Source: Thalassovita sp. (lineage in GTDB: Bacteria > Pseudomonadota > Alphaproteobacteria > Rhodobacterales > Rhodobacteraceae). From it: a stretch of 64,000 nt of DNA. The translations under genes and the position numbers were made by a program. Location of the stretch: positions 188,562 through 252,561 of the forward strand of contig JARGPB010000003.1 of assembly GCA_029212905.1 (NCBI GenBank), in the 5' to 3' direction. Below the pieces are notes generated by a model that saw only the letters and a list, made by a program, of their open reading frames with translations, was not told the DNA's origin and made no database searches. How positions within the stretch are numbered: position 1 is the stretch's first letter; each line of letters opens with the position of its first letter. Positions 34,226 through 42,324 of this stretch are shown here, piece after piece.

Positions 34226-35164
34226 TCATGATGGCGCTTTGCGGAGCAATGGCAAGCTGACCGTGGGGCGGGGCGGTGCAAAAAGCCGTGACCAGCGCGG
34301 GGGAGGCTGGTCGGGCAGGGCGGCCTGAAGCGCGCGGAACGGATGGCGCTGAGGCTGGAGCAGCAGCGCGCGGTAGAGATCAAAAACGCCGGGGCGCAGG
34401 TAGGCGGACCAGTGACAGATGCGGCGCTGAGGCGGCGCGATGGGCAGGCCTCGGGTTTTGAGGGCGTCCAGCAGGTGGGGGTTGTCCAGGTGCAGGGTCA
34501 GCAGGTTCGGCGCATCGGGTGGGGCGCTGCCCATGATGCGGTCTTTGGGTTGGGGCGGGGCGATCAGCCGTTCCAGCGCAAAGTCATAGAGATCGTTTTC
34601 GCGGCTGGTGATGGTGAAGGTCTCGGTTTGGCGGCCGGCGGGGGTGTTCAGCGCGGCGGTTGCGGTGGAGCGGTACTCGGCCGGGGCGAGCAAGAGCAGC
34701 CGGTGCAGGCTGCCGGGCGGCACATGGGGCAGGGCGGACAGGATCACGCGCGCGCCCATCGAGTGGCCAATGGCATGGATGGGGCGGTCGGGCGCGAGCC
34801 TGTGCAGGGCCTGGATCAGATCAGCCAAGGCGAGCCCCGCCTGAGTGGCGCGGGCGTGGGCCTGCCACAGGGACCCCAGCGCCTGCCAGCCAAAGGCGAT
34901 GGCCAGGCCGGGCTGGTTCTGGGTGCCAAGACCCAGGGCGCGGGGCCAGCTGAGGGCCTTCCAGTGGGGGGGCTGATCGTCGGTGGACAGGATATGGCGA
35001 TGCGGGCAATCGGCCCCGGCGCCGGGGGCAAAGCGGTAGCCATGCACCATCACAATGATCGGTCCCGCGCCCTGCGCCATCCGGGCCAGCGTGGGGCCCA
35101 GTGGCTGGGCGCTCCCATGCAGGCAAAGCCCGTGATCCGCGGCATTGATCCGTAGCAGTGGCAT
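34226..35164 (-). CDS. Alpha/beta hydrolase
   Basis: A 312-residue alpha/beta hydrolase. The nucleophile elbow is GHSMGA (Ser), an oxyanion-hole segment is VMVHGYRFAPG, and the fold continues LLLLAPAEYRS. Substrate unknown. The start ATG at 35164 has a GGGGCGGGGAA upstream. The promoter region contains TGGTTAAGA and GTAAC at 35232-35249, a motif shared with the PleD-like gene. Confidence 0.85.
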   Translation of the reverse strand: MPLLRINAADHGLCLHGSAQPLGPTLARMAQGAGPIIVMVHGYRFAPGAGADCPHRHILSTDDQPPHWKALSWPRALGLGTQNQPGLAIAFGWQALGSLWQAHARATQAGLALADLIQALHRLAPDRPIHAIGHSMGARVILSALPHVPPGSLHRLLLLAPAEYRSTATAALNTPAGRQTETFTITSRENDLYDFALERLIAPPQPKDRIMGSAPPDAPNLLTLHLDNPHLLDALKTRGLPIAPPQRRICHWSAYLRPGVFDLYRALLLQPQRHPFRALQAALPDQPPPRWSRLFAPPRPTVSLPLLRKAPS

Positions 35165-35231
35165 TTCCCCGCCCCTGTGCACCGTGTTTGCGCTGTTTCT
35201 AGGCCAAGCGTGCAAAGCGGATGTGAAAGAC

Positions 35232-35249
35232 TGGTTAAGAGAACGTAAC
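35232..35249 (-). promoter_or_regulatory. Candidate CtrA-like promoter motif, copy B
   Basis: TGGTTAAGAGAACGTAAC, 15 of 18 bases identical to the motif at 6272-6289. It lies 68-85 bases before the alpha/beta hydrolase start. On the gene's strand it reads GTTAC, six bases, then TTAACCA. Confidence 0.3.
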
Positions 35250-35285
35250 GGTTGACGGCTACTTTGGGTGGGACTATCAGGCGGG

Positions 35286-35338
35286 CGTGGCGATTTGTTA
35301 CCGGATTGCGGGCCACGTTAAACATGCCGCTAAAAGGT
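35286..35338 (+). promoter_or_regulatory. SAM-II riboswitch upstream of metZ
   Basis: The SAM-II aptamer: stem arms CGTGGC (35286-35291) and GCCACG (35312-35317), the loop GATTTGTTACCGGATTGC, and after the stem TTAAACATGCCGCTAAAAGG. The loop and tail match the alphaproteobacterial consensus (GATTTAACCGTATTGC, GCTAAAAAGG). ACC in the loop can pair with GGT at 35336-35338 to close the pseudoknot. It is expected to bind S-adenosylmethionine and turn metZ down when SAM is high. Confidence 0.85.
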
Positions 35339-35349
35339 CAGGATGAGAG

Positions 35350-35384
35350 AGCCCCTTTCGCTTGACCGCGTCGGGGCTTTTTTA
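35350..35384 (+). terminator. Leader terminator between SAM-II and metZ
   Basis: AGCCCC (35350-35355) pairs with GGGGCT (35373-35378), followed at once by TTTTTTATT. A terminator placed 12 bases after the aptamer and 35 bases before metZ suggests transcriptional control, but SAM-II switches are better known for hiding the ribosome site. Confidence 0.75.
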
Positions 35385-35412
35385 TTGGGCCGTGGGCCCG
35401 GAGGGATGACAG

Positions 35413-36594
35413 ATGAGCGACAGCTGGAAAAAACGCACCAAACTGGTTCATGGCGGCACGCGCCGTTCACAATATAACGAGGTCTCTGAGGCCATTTTCC
35501 TGACACAGGGATTTGTCTATGACACGGCCGAGCAGGCCGAAGCGCGGTTCCTGGAAACCGGCCCGGACGAGTTCATCTATGCCCGCTATGGCAACCCCAC
35601 CGTCGCGATGTTCGAAGAGCGGATCGCCGGGCTGGAGGGCGCCGAGGACGGGTTTGCCACGGCCAGCGGCATGGCAGCGGTCAACGGCGCGCTGGTGTCG
35701 GGGCTGAAGGCCGGGGACCACGTGGTCGCGGCGCGGGCGCTGTTCGGATCGTGCCTGTATATCCTCGAAGATGTGCTGACGCGCTACGGCGTCGAGGTGA
35801 CTTTGGTTGACGGGGTCGATCTGGAGCAGTGGCGCGCAGCGGTGCGCCCGGACACCAAGCTGGTGTTCTTTGAATCGATCTCGAATCCGACGCTGGAGGT
35901 GATCGACATCGCCGCCGTGGCAGAAATTGCCCATGCGGTGGGGGCCTATGTGGTGGTGGACAACGTGTTCTCGACCCCGGTGTTTTCCAATGCGATCAGC
36001 TTGGGCGCGGATGTGGTGGTCTATTCGGCGACCAAGCATATCGACGGGCAGGGCCGCGCGCTGGGCGGGGTCATCCTGGGCACGCGCGAATTTATCCGCG
36101 GCACGGTCGAACCCTATATGAAACACACCGGCGCCGCGATGAGCCCGTTTACCGCGTGGATCATGCTGAAAGGCCTGGAAACCATTGATCTGCGGGTGCG
36201 GGCGCAGGCTGACAGTGCGCTGAAAATCGCACAGGCGCTGCAAGGCCATCCGAAACTGGCGCGGGTGATCTATCCGGGGCTGGCGGATCACGCGCAGCAT
36301 GCGCTGTGTGCTCAGCAGATGGAAAAGGGCGGCACGGTGCTGTCCTTTGATCTGGCGGGCGGGCAGGGGGCGGCGTTTAAGGTGCTGAACGCGCTGGAGA
36401 TTGCCGTGATTTCCAACAACCTGGGCGATGCGAAATCCATCGCGACCCACCCGGCGACGACGACTCATCAGCGACTGCCTGACGAACAGAAGGTATTGCT
36501 GGGGATCACCCCCGGTCTGATCCGGTTCAGCGTCGGCCTGGAGGATGTGGACGATCTGATCGCGGACATCCTGACGGGGCTGGATCTGGTCTGA
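35413..36594 (+). CDS. metZ: O-succinylhomoserine sulfhydrylase
   Basis: A 393-residue PLP enzyme that makes homocysteine from O-succinylhomoserine and sulfide. The cystathionine-synthase fold is clear: start KKRTKLVHGGTRRSQYNEVS, FIYARYGNPTVAMFE, the PLP lysine segment YSATKHIDGQGRALGG, and STHPATTTHQ-like segment near the end. Controlled by the SAM-II riboswitch upstream. MetZ and MetY/MetB are hard to separate by eye, but the length and the riboswitch favour MetZ. Confidence 0.9.
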   Translation: MSDSWKKRTKLVHGGTRRSQYNEVSEAIFLTQGFVYDTAEQAEARFLETGPDEFIYARYGNPTVAMFEERIAGLEGAEDGFATASGMAAVNGALVSGLKAGDHVVAARALFGSCLYILEDVLTRYGVEVTLVDGVDLEQWRAAVRPDTKLVFFESISNPTLEVIDIAAVAEIAHAVGAYVVVDNVFSTPVFSNAISLGADVVVYSATKHIDGQGRALGGVILGTREFIRGTVEPYMKHTGAAMSPFTAWIMLKGLETIDLRVRAQADSALKIAQALQGHPKLARVIYPGLADHAQHALCAQQMEKGGTVLSFDLAGGQGAAFKVLNALEIAVISNNLGDAKSIATHPATTTHQRLPDEQKVLLGITPGLIRFSVGLEDVDDLIADILTGLDLV

Positions 36595-36651
36595 TCAGAC
36601 AGGCATGCCGGGATGACGTTTTCGGCCCATAGCCTTTCGAAATTGGAAATT

Positions 36652-36683
36652 CCCCGGAAGAGTGATTAGATTACTGTTCCGGG
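36652..36683 (+). promoter_or_regulatory. Hairpin and candidate Zur-type operator before folE2
   Basis: CCCGGAA (36653-36659) and TTCCGGG (36677-36683) form a 7-bp inverted repeat. Inside it AGTGATTAGATTACT (36661-36675) is near-palindromic, of the form GTnAT-nnn-ATnAC, the arrangement of alphaproteobacterial Zur sites (GTTAT-nnn-ATAAC), with two symmetric differences. The end of the repeat overlaps a GGGAGG, 23 bases before the folE2 ATG. The Zur reading is inference. Confidence 0.4.
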
Positions 36684-36705
36684 AGGAACCAGAAAGGGCT
36701 TGGGC

Positions 36706-37797
36706 ATGAATATTCATACGCCGGACATCGACGGTGATCCGACACGCGAGGAGGCCGAATTGGCCTTGGCGCGGCTTCGGGCATGGGCCAGTGCTGCGTC
36801 CGCCGAGGACATCGCCAATCTGGATCCCGCCGTGGCGCGCCTGCTGCCGGGCGCGGAATACCCTGAATTGTCGCGGGAGTACCCCTCTGATTTCGTGGTG
36901 GACGCCGCGTACAAAGAGCAGCTGCCCGACCTGCAAAACGGCCCTGCCAGCCTGATCCGCGGCGCGCAGCGGCAGATCCAACATGTGGGCATTTCCAATT
37001 TCCGCCTGCCGATCCGGTTCCACACGCGCGACAGCGCCGATCTGGCACTGGAAACCAGCGTGACCGGCACCGTCAGCCTGGAGGCCGAGAAAAAGGGCAT
37101 CAACATGTCCCGGATCATGCGGTCGTTTTACAAACACGCCGAAAAGACATTCAGCTTTGAGGTGATCGAGGCGGCGCTGGATGACTATAAATCCGACCTT
37201 GAGAGCTTTGACGCGCGTATCCAGATGCGGTTTTCCTATCCAATGAAGGTAGAGAGCCTGCGGTCCGGCCTGTCGGGATATCAGTATTACGACATCGCGC
37301 TGGAGCTGGTGGAAACCGATGGTCTGCGCAAAAAGATCATGCATCTGGACTATGTTTATTCGTCGACCTGCCCCTGTTCGCTGGAGCTGAGCGAGCACGC
37401 CCGCCAGACGCGCGGACAGCTGGCGACGCCGCATTCGCAACGCTCGGTCGCGCGGATCTCGGTCGCGGTGACGGGCGCGGACTGCCTGTGGTTCGAAGAC
37501 CTGATCGACATGGCCCGCGCTGCCGTGCCGACGGAAACGCAGGTCATGGTCAAACGCGAGGACGAACAAGCCTTTGCCGAGCTGAACGCCGCGAACCCGA
37601 TCTTTGTCGAGGACGCCGCGCGCCTGTTTTGCGAACATTTGCACGCAGATCCGCGCGTCGGCGATTTCCGCATCATCGCCAGCCATCAAGAAAGCCTGCA
37701 CAGCCATGACGCGGTCTCGATCCTCAGCGAGGGGGACACGTTCGCGACCGAAAGCATTGATCCGAGATTGTTCCAGACGCTGTTTCATACGGGTTGA
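36706..37797 (+). CDS. folE2: GTP cyclohydrolase FolE2
   Basis: A 363-residue type IB GTP cyclohydrolase (MptA/FolE2 family), which opens the first step of folate synthesis and does not need zinc. The start MNIHTPDIDG, the SNFRLPIRFHTRD segment, the STCPCSLELSEHARQTRG motif with its metal-binding cysteine, and HSQRSVARISV are family markers. ATG 36706 follows AAAGGG. In several bacteria folE2 replaces FolE1 when zinc is low, under Zur. A Zur-like palindrome lies upstream. Confidence 0.93.
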   Translation: MNIHTPDIDGDPTREEAELALARLRAWASAASAEDIANLDPAVARLLPGAEYPELSREYPSDFVVDAAYKEQLPDLQNGPASLIRGAQRQIQHVGISNFRLPIRFHTRDSADLALETSVTGTVSLEAEKKGINMSRIMRSFYKHAEKTFSFEVIEAALDDYKSDLESFDARIQMRFSYPMKVESLRSGLSGYQYYDIALELVETDGLRKKIMHLDYVYSSTCPCSLELSEHARQTRGQLATPHSQRSVARISVAVTGADCLWFEDLIDMARAAVPTETQVMVKREDEQAFAELNAANPIFVEDAARLFCEHLHADPRVGDFRIIASHQESLHSHDAVSILSEGDTFATESIDPRLFQTLFHTG

Positions 37798-38022
37798 CGT
37801 AGAGTCATTTCGCTGAATTTTCGGGCGCGATGCGGGGGAACCCACCGTGTATGTCTGTTTATTGGGCGTTGCGGGCAGGGGCGGCCCCGGTGCGCGCAGA
37901 AGGATTCGGCGCTGCGGCATGGCTCTGTCAGGCTTTTGGGGTGAAATGAACCGCCCCGTCGCAGAACAGTCATTTTCGAGCGATACGCTGGGCGGACCAT
38001 GCAACCGGAAAGGACCGATCCG

Positions 38023-38436
38023 ATGATCCATGTGTTGAACCCCTATCAGTTGTCGACCTCGATGTACCGGCTGGCCGCCTACACGTTTGAGACGCAAATG
38101 ACCCTGTTCAAGGCGTGCTCCGAAATGGCGGCGGCAACCAATCCGATGATCGTTTCGCGCGCGTTGATCCTGAAAAAGCCCGCGCCTGAGGCTGCGGTTG
38201 CGCGGCCGCCCGCGCGCAAGAAAGCTGTGGCCAAGCCCGCGCCTGCGACGAAGAAACCCGCAGTGGCTAAGGCCGCGGCCAAGACCCCGGCGGCCGTCGC
38301 CGAAAAACCCGCCCGGAAGGCCGCGGCACCGAAACCCGCCGCCGCGCCGAAGCCCGCAGCAGAACAACCCGCGCCCAAACGGCACCGCGCGCCCGCGACA
38401 CCTCCGGGTTTGCCCAAGGGATCCTCCAAAAGCTGA
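38023..38436 (+). CDS. Phasin-like protein with Lys/Ala/Pro-rich tail
   Basis: A 137-residue protein. The first 50 residues form an amphipathic helix with aromatic residues (LSTSMYRLAAYTFETQMTLF), as in small phasins. The C-terminal 75 residues are repeats of Ala, Lys and Pro, as in histone-H1-like PhaF tails that bind DNA. Inferred to be a polyhydroxybutyrate-granule protein; a family match is not certain. The ATG at 38023 has AAAGGA. A CTGC-N3-GCAG site follows it. Confidence 0.6.
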   Translation: MIHVLNPYQLSTSMYRLAAYTFETQMTLFKACSEMAAATNPMIVSRALILKKPAPEAAVARPPARKKAVAKPAPATKKPAVAKAAAKTPAAVAEKPARKAAAPKPAAAPKPAAEQPAPKRHRAPATPPGLPKGSSKS

Positions 38437-38442
38437 TGGTCG

Positions 38443-38457
38443 TGCTGCGTTGCAGCA
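38443..38457. promoter_or_regulatory. CTGC-N3-GCAG palindrome, candidate PhaR operator
   Basis: The palindrome TGCTGC-GTT-GCAGCA contains CTGC-GTT-GCAG (38445-38455), the form I recall as the PhaR-binding sequence in Paracoccus. It lies 6 bases after the phasin-like stop and about 100 bases before the DUF1127 start. It could also act as a weak terminator hairpin. Confidence 0.5.
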
Positions 38458-38557
38458 TTTGCAGTGCAGGCATGTCAGGATTGCATTGGTAAAGTCAACA
38501 TAACTGACCTATGTTCCATGGCAGGGAGGAAACCAAAGGTAAACGGAGGTTTCCAAA

Positions 38558-38785
38558 ATGGCTGCTGCTGCATCCACTATCGTATTCGCCAAGGGCGGTT
38601 TGCGCGCGCGTGTTGACGCATTTTTTGCCAGCTTGGGCAAAGCTATGATGGCTTATGCTGTTGCGCGGTCGCGCGCGGCTGAAATCCAGGCGTTGAACGA
38701 CAAAACCGACGCTGAACTGGCTCAGCTGGGCATCGCTCGTGATGATATCCCACGCTATGTGTTCCGGGACATGTTTTACGTCTGA
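38558..38785 (+). CDS. DUF1127 small protein
   Basis: A 75-residue protein ending ELAQLGIARDDIPRYVFRDMFYV, the DUF1127 signature (LxDIGLxRxDIP-like). Such short Arg-rich proteins occur throughout the alphaproteobacteria; in Rhodobacter and Agrobacterium they have been linked to RNA metabolism and phosphate stress. It has an AAACGGAGG ribosome site. A bidirectional terminator follows about 110 bases after the stop. Confidence 0.88.
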   Translation: MAAAASTIVFAKGGLRARVDAFFASLGKAMMAYAVARSRAAEIQALNDKTDAELAQLGIARDDIPRYVFRDMFYV

Positions 38786-38896
38786 CCCGGACGCCACAGA
38801 ATTTGAATGCCGGAGGCCATTGGGCTGACGTGTTCCCCCGTGCCGTATCCAATCCGGCGCGGGGTTTTTGTTTTGTGAGCTTGCGGCGGGGCAAAA

Positions 38897-38926
38897 GAAA
38901 AGGCGCGGATTGCTCCGCGCCTTTCT
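38897..38926. terminator. Bidirectional rho-independent terminator
   Basis: AAAGGCGCGGA (38899-38909) and TCCGCGCCTTT (38914-38924) are a perfect 11-bp stem, flanked by A-rich and T-rich ends. It serves DUF1127 on the plus strand and the pseudoprotease gene on the minus strand. Confidence 0.8.
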
Positions 38927-38945
38927 GCATTGAGTGGGGCAGGGG

Positions 38946-40688
38946 TTATTCCCAGCAGCTGACCAGGACGGTCATACCCGAGGCGACACCGATCATGTCC
39001 TCGGGGGCCATGGCGGTGATCTGGTCGGTTTCGCTGGCAGTGACCCCATTCGCGGCCATCAGCTTGCGGATTTCCGAGCCATCCAACGAGAAGTTGACAT
39101 CGCCGGGCAGTTTCTGATTGCCCGAGACCCGGGGCAAGAGCATGCCCAGGACCTTGCCGCCGGTGTCAAACACCGGGCCACCCGCGTCGCCGGGCAGGGC
39201 GGTCAGGGCCAGACGGTCCAGGGTTTCCTCGCCTTGCAGGCCGCGCAGATCAGCCAGGGTGCCGAAGGTCAGCGTGGGCGCATCCAGCACAGCCCCATAA
39301 GAGAACCCGGAGACAGCGATTTCAGATTGCAGGCGCGGTACGGCAGTCTGGAAACTGGCCACGGTGACGGGTGCCAGCGCCTGAGACGGACGCAGAACAG
39401 CAAGCCCAAGAGCCGCGTCAGAGGCCAGAACGGTTGCCTCGGTATCGGCATCCAGGGTGATGCGGCTACAGGACTGGACGGCGTCGGCGGTGGTCACGAC
39501 GGTGCCTTTGCTATCCACAAAGAACCCCGAGCGGCTGAGCTTGGGCTGACGAATGTCCAATCCCGCGACCAGATCCACGCGCTGTTCCAGATTGCTGCCA
39601 GCCGCAGGGTCCAGCACGCCGTCAATGCGGGCAAAGCTGGACTGCATCTCGCCCAGCAGGCGGGTGCGGCGCTCTTCGTCGCCGGTGGGCCAGATCAGGG
39701 TAAAGCCTTTGATCTGCCCGTCCTTTAGCGTGGCCTGGGTGTGGGACACGACTTGCGCGCCCTCGCCGACCAGTTTGAACGAGTCACCGTCCAGGTTGCG
39801 CGGGCCGTCCAGAGGCACGATTTCCAGCGTCTGCATGATGTCATACAGGCCATACAGCGTGTTGCGATCCCCCGTCTGAGAGATCAGCAGGACACGGGCC
39901 TGAGGCACCGATCCCGTGGCGGTGAAATGCGCAAAGGGGGCCTCGTATTTGTCGAACTTGACGGCGCCCAGGGGCAGTTTCATTTCGATGCCCATGCGGC
40001 TGTCCGCGGTGGTTTGCAGGTCCAGACCGTTCAGGATGGCGTTATATTGCGCCAGCAGCTCGGCGCGCTGGCCGGTGGTCATGACGCCGGTGGGTTCGTA
40101 TCCGTTGGCCTCTTGCCAGGCGGACATCGAGGCGCGGGTGCCGCGCCCATAGGATCCGTCAATCGACGAGTTGTAGAACCCGGCCCATTGCAGCAGGCGC
40201 TGGAGGTCTTTCTTTTCGTCGCGGGTCAGGGCGGCCTCGCTGGCGCGGGCCTCGCGGATGGTTTCGTCGGGCTGACGAATTTCGGGCTCGGCCACGGGCT
40301 GAGGCTCTGGCGTTGGCGCGGTTTCGGTGGCCGGAGGCGCGGCGGGCGTGGTCACGCCAGCAGTCCCAACCGGCCAGAACTGGCTTTCGAAATTCGAGGA
40401 ATAGGCGATGAAACTGTCACGTGGGATCGAGCCCTCGGCGCGGTAAACGCGCAACACTTGTTCGGCGTCATCACGCAGGTAGGGGCCCAGTGCGACGGCA
40501 TACCAGCCCCCGGGCATGACGAATCCATTCACGTCCTGCAACTGTCCCGCATAGGCGCGTGCACGGTCCAGGGCCTGCGATAGGGTGGGTTGGGCCTCGA
40601 TCTGTACCCAGACCGTATTGTCTTGTGCGAAAAGGCTTTTGGTGGTCATCACCAGAAAAATAAGAGCGGCGGTCACTAATCTCTGCAT
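38946..40688 (-). CDS. Secreted trypsin-fold pseudoprotease with peptidoglycan-binding domain
   Basis: A 580-residue exported protein: signal peptide (1-21), a SPOR-like domain (about 25-95), a Pro-rich linker, a peptidoglycan-binding type 1 domain (about 155-215), an unassigned beta domain (220-370) and a C-terminal trypsin-like domain (375-560). The catalytic residues are lost: the His position is Asp402 (TTADAV), the Asp position is Gly428 (ALGLAVL) and the Ser is Ala502 (GDAGGP). So it is probably a binding or scaffold protein at the cell wall, not a protease. It starts at ATG 40688. Confidence 0.85.
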   Translation of the reverse strand: MQRLVTAALIFLVMTTKSLFAQDNTVWVQIEAQPTLSQALDRARAYAGQLQDVNGFVMPGGWYAVALGPYLRDDAEQVLRVYRAEGSIPRDSFIAYSSNFESQFWPVGTAGVTTPAAPPATETAPTPEPQPVAEPEIRQPDETIREARASEAALTRDEKKDLQRLLQWAGFYNSSIDGSYGRGTRASMSAWQEANGYEPTGVMTTGQRAELLAQYNAILNGLDLQTTADSRMGIEMKLPLGAVKFDKYEAPFAHFTATGSVPQARVLLISQTGDRNTLYGLYDIMQTLEIVPLDGPRNLDGDSFKLVGEGAQVVSHTQATLKDGQIKGFTLIWPTGDEERRTRLLGEMQSSFARIDGVLDPAAGSNLEQRVDLVAGLDIRQPKLSRSGFFVDSKGTVVTTADAVQSCSRITLDADTEATVLASDAALGLAVLRPSQALAPVTVASFQTAVPRLQSEIAVSGFSYGAVLDAPTLTFGTLADLRGLQGEETLDRLALTALPGDAGGPVFDTGGKVLGMLLPRVSGNQKLPGDVNFSLDGSEIRKLMAANGVTASETDQITAMAPEDMIGVASGMTVLVSCWE

Positions 40689-40866
40689 ATTGTTAAAAGG
40701 TCCTTGCCCTGCATTTGTAAACGTCTTTGGGGATGGGTTTTACCAAATCACGCGTTTCATGCATCCAAATAATGCGTCTGGGTGCAATTGACCCCGCTTC
40801 CGGGGGACCGTAGGTAGAGCGGGACTTTTTCTTGGGCCGATTAACGGACCACCAGAGGCTGGAATG

Positions 40867-41799
40867 ATGGCAGAGACGACCACCAAACCGCGCAGTTTTC
40901 AGGAAATCATCCTGAGGCTCCAGAACTATTGGGCTGAAAAGGGCTGCGCAGTGATGCAGCCCTATGACATGGAGGTCGGCGCGGGCACGTTCCACCCGGC
41001 CACGACGCTGCGATCCTTGGGCAATCGGCCCTGGGCTGCGGCCTATGTGCAGCCCTCGCGCCGCCCCACCGACGGGCGCTATGGCGAGAACCCGAACCGG
41101 TTGCAGCACTATTACCAGTATCAGGTGCTGATCAAACCCAGCCCGCCGGATTTGCAGGAGCTGTATCTGGGGTCTTTGCAGGCGATTGGCATCGACATGG
41201 ATCTGCATGACATCCGTTTTGTCGAGGACGACTGGGAATCGCCCACTCTGGGCGCCTGGGGTCTGGGCTGGGAAGTCTGGTGCGACGGGATGGAAGTCTC
41301 GCAGTTTACCTATTTCCAACAGGTGGGCGGGCATGATTGCCATCCGGTCTCCGGCGAGCTGACCTATGGTCTGGAGCGGCTGGCGATGTATGTGCTGGGC
41401 GTCGATCACGTGATGGACATGCCGTACAATGATCCTGACGCGCCGATCGCGCTGAAATACGGCGACGTGTTCCGCCAGACCGAGCAGGAATATTCGCGCT
41501 GGAATTTCGACGTGGCGAACACCGACACCCTGTTGAAACATTTCGAAGAGGCCGAGGCCGAGTGCGAGGCGATCCTGTCGCAAGAGCATACCGACCCCAA
41601 GACCGGCAAGCGCATCATCATGGCGCATCCGGCCTATGATCAGTGCATCAAGGCCAGCCATCTGTTCAACCTGCTGGACGCGCGCGGCGTGATTTCTGTC
41701 ACCGAACGCCAGGCCTATATCGGGCGTGTGCGGGCGCTGGCCAAACAATGCGCCGACGCCTTTGTGCAAACCGAGGCCGGGGGCTGGGCTGCGGAATGA
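40867..41799 (+). CDS. glyQ: Glycyl-tRNA synthetase alpha subunit
   Basis: A 310-residue class II aminoacyl-tRNA synthetase subunit that activates glycine. Motifs are CAVMQPYDMEVGAGTFHPAT, PWAAAYVQPSRRPTDGRYGENPNR and LTYGLERLAMYVL. Full length, so a tetramer with GlyS is expected. The ATG at 40867 is eight bases after GAGG; ATG 40864 is also possible. The next gene starts inside its stop codon. Confidence 0.95.
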   Translation: MAETTTKPRSFQEIILRLQNYWAEKGCAVMQPYDMEVGAGTFHPATTLRSLGNRPWAAAYVQPSRRPTDGRYGENPNRLQHYYQYQVLIKPSPPDLQELYLGSLQAIGIDMDLHDIRFVEDDWESPTLGAWGLGWEVWCDGMEVSQFTYFQQVGGHDCHPVSGELTYGLERLAMYVLGVDHVMDMPYNDPDAPIALKYGDVFRQTEQEYSRWNFDVANTDTLLKHFEEAEAECEAILSQEHTDPKTGKRIIMAHPAYDQCIKASHLFNLLDARGVISVTERQAYIGRVRALAKQCADAFVQTEAGGWAAE

Positions 41800-42323
41800 C
41801 CGGGAAACTGATAGCGGGGTTTATCGTGGTTACGGCTTTGGTTGCCGGTGTGGCGATGTATTACCTTCAGGTTTATGCCTATTACGACGAGGTCACGGCC
41901 TCGGGCACGGACGACGTGCAGATGACGTCGCTGGCCAGCGGTCAGCCTGAACCTATCGTCTATGATAATTTCCAGGCGATTGATTCCGACAGTTCTCCGA
42001 TCCGGTTCCGGGCCTGTTTCACCACCAACCACAGCCAGGCGATGCTGAGCGAGACGTTCCAGTCCTATCAGGATGCCGCGCCACTGGTTGCACCCGGCTG
42101 GTTCGACTGTTTCGACGCCAAAGACCTGGGGCACGCGCTGGAAAGCGGCTCGGCTCTGGCGTTCATGGGACAGGAAAATTACCGCTATGGCATCGACCGT
42201 ATCGTCGCCGTGATGGATGACGGGCGCGGCTTTGTCTGGCACCAGATCAACCATTGCGGCGAGGTCGCGTTCAACGGTGAACCCGTGCCTGCCGATTGCC
42301 CAACTCCGCCAGAAGGCCACTGA
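41796..42323 (+). CDS. DUF6446-type histidine kinase-like small exported protein
   Basis: A 175-residue protein with one N-terminal membrane helix (AGFIVVTALVAGVAMYYL) and a periplasmic domain with several cysteines (RFRACFTT, WFDCFDA, NHCGEVAFN). It is the uncharacterised gene regularly found between glyQ and glyS in Rhodobacteraceae. ATG 41796 overlaps the glyQ stop (ATGA), so it is translationally coupled, which is odd for a membrane protein between synthetase subunits. Function unknown. Confidence 0.75.
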   Translation: MTGKLIAGFIVVTALVAGVAMYYLQVYAYYDEVTASGTDDVQMTSLASGQPEPIVYDNFQAIDSDSSPIRFRACFTTNHSQAMLSETFQSYQDAAPLVAPGWFDCFDAKDLGHALESGSALAFMGQENYRYGIDRIVAVMDDGRGFVWHQINHCGEVAFNGEPVPADCPTPPEGH

Positions 42324-42324
42324 T

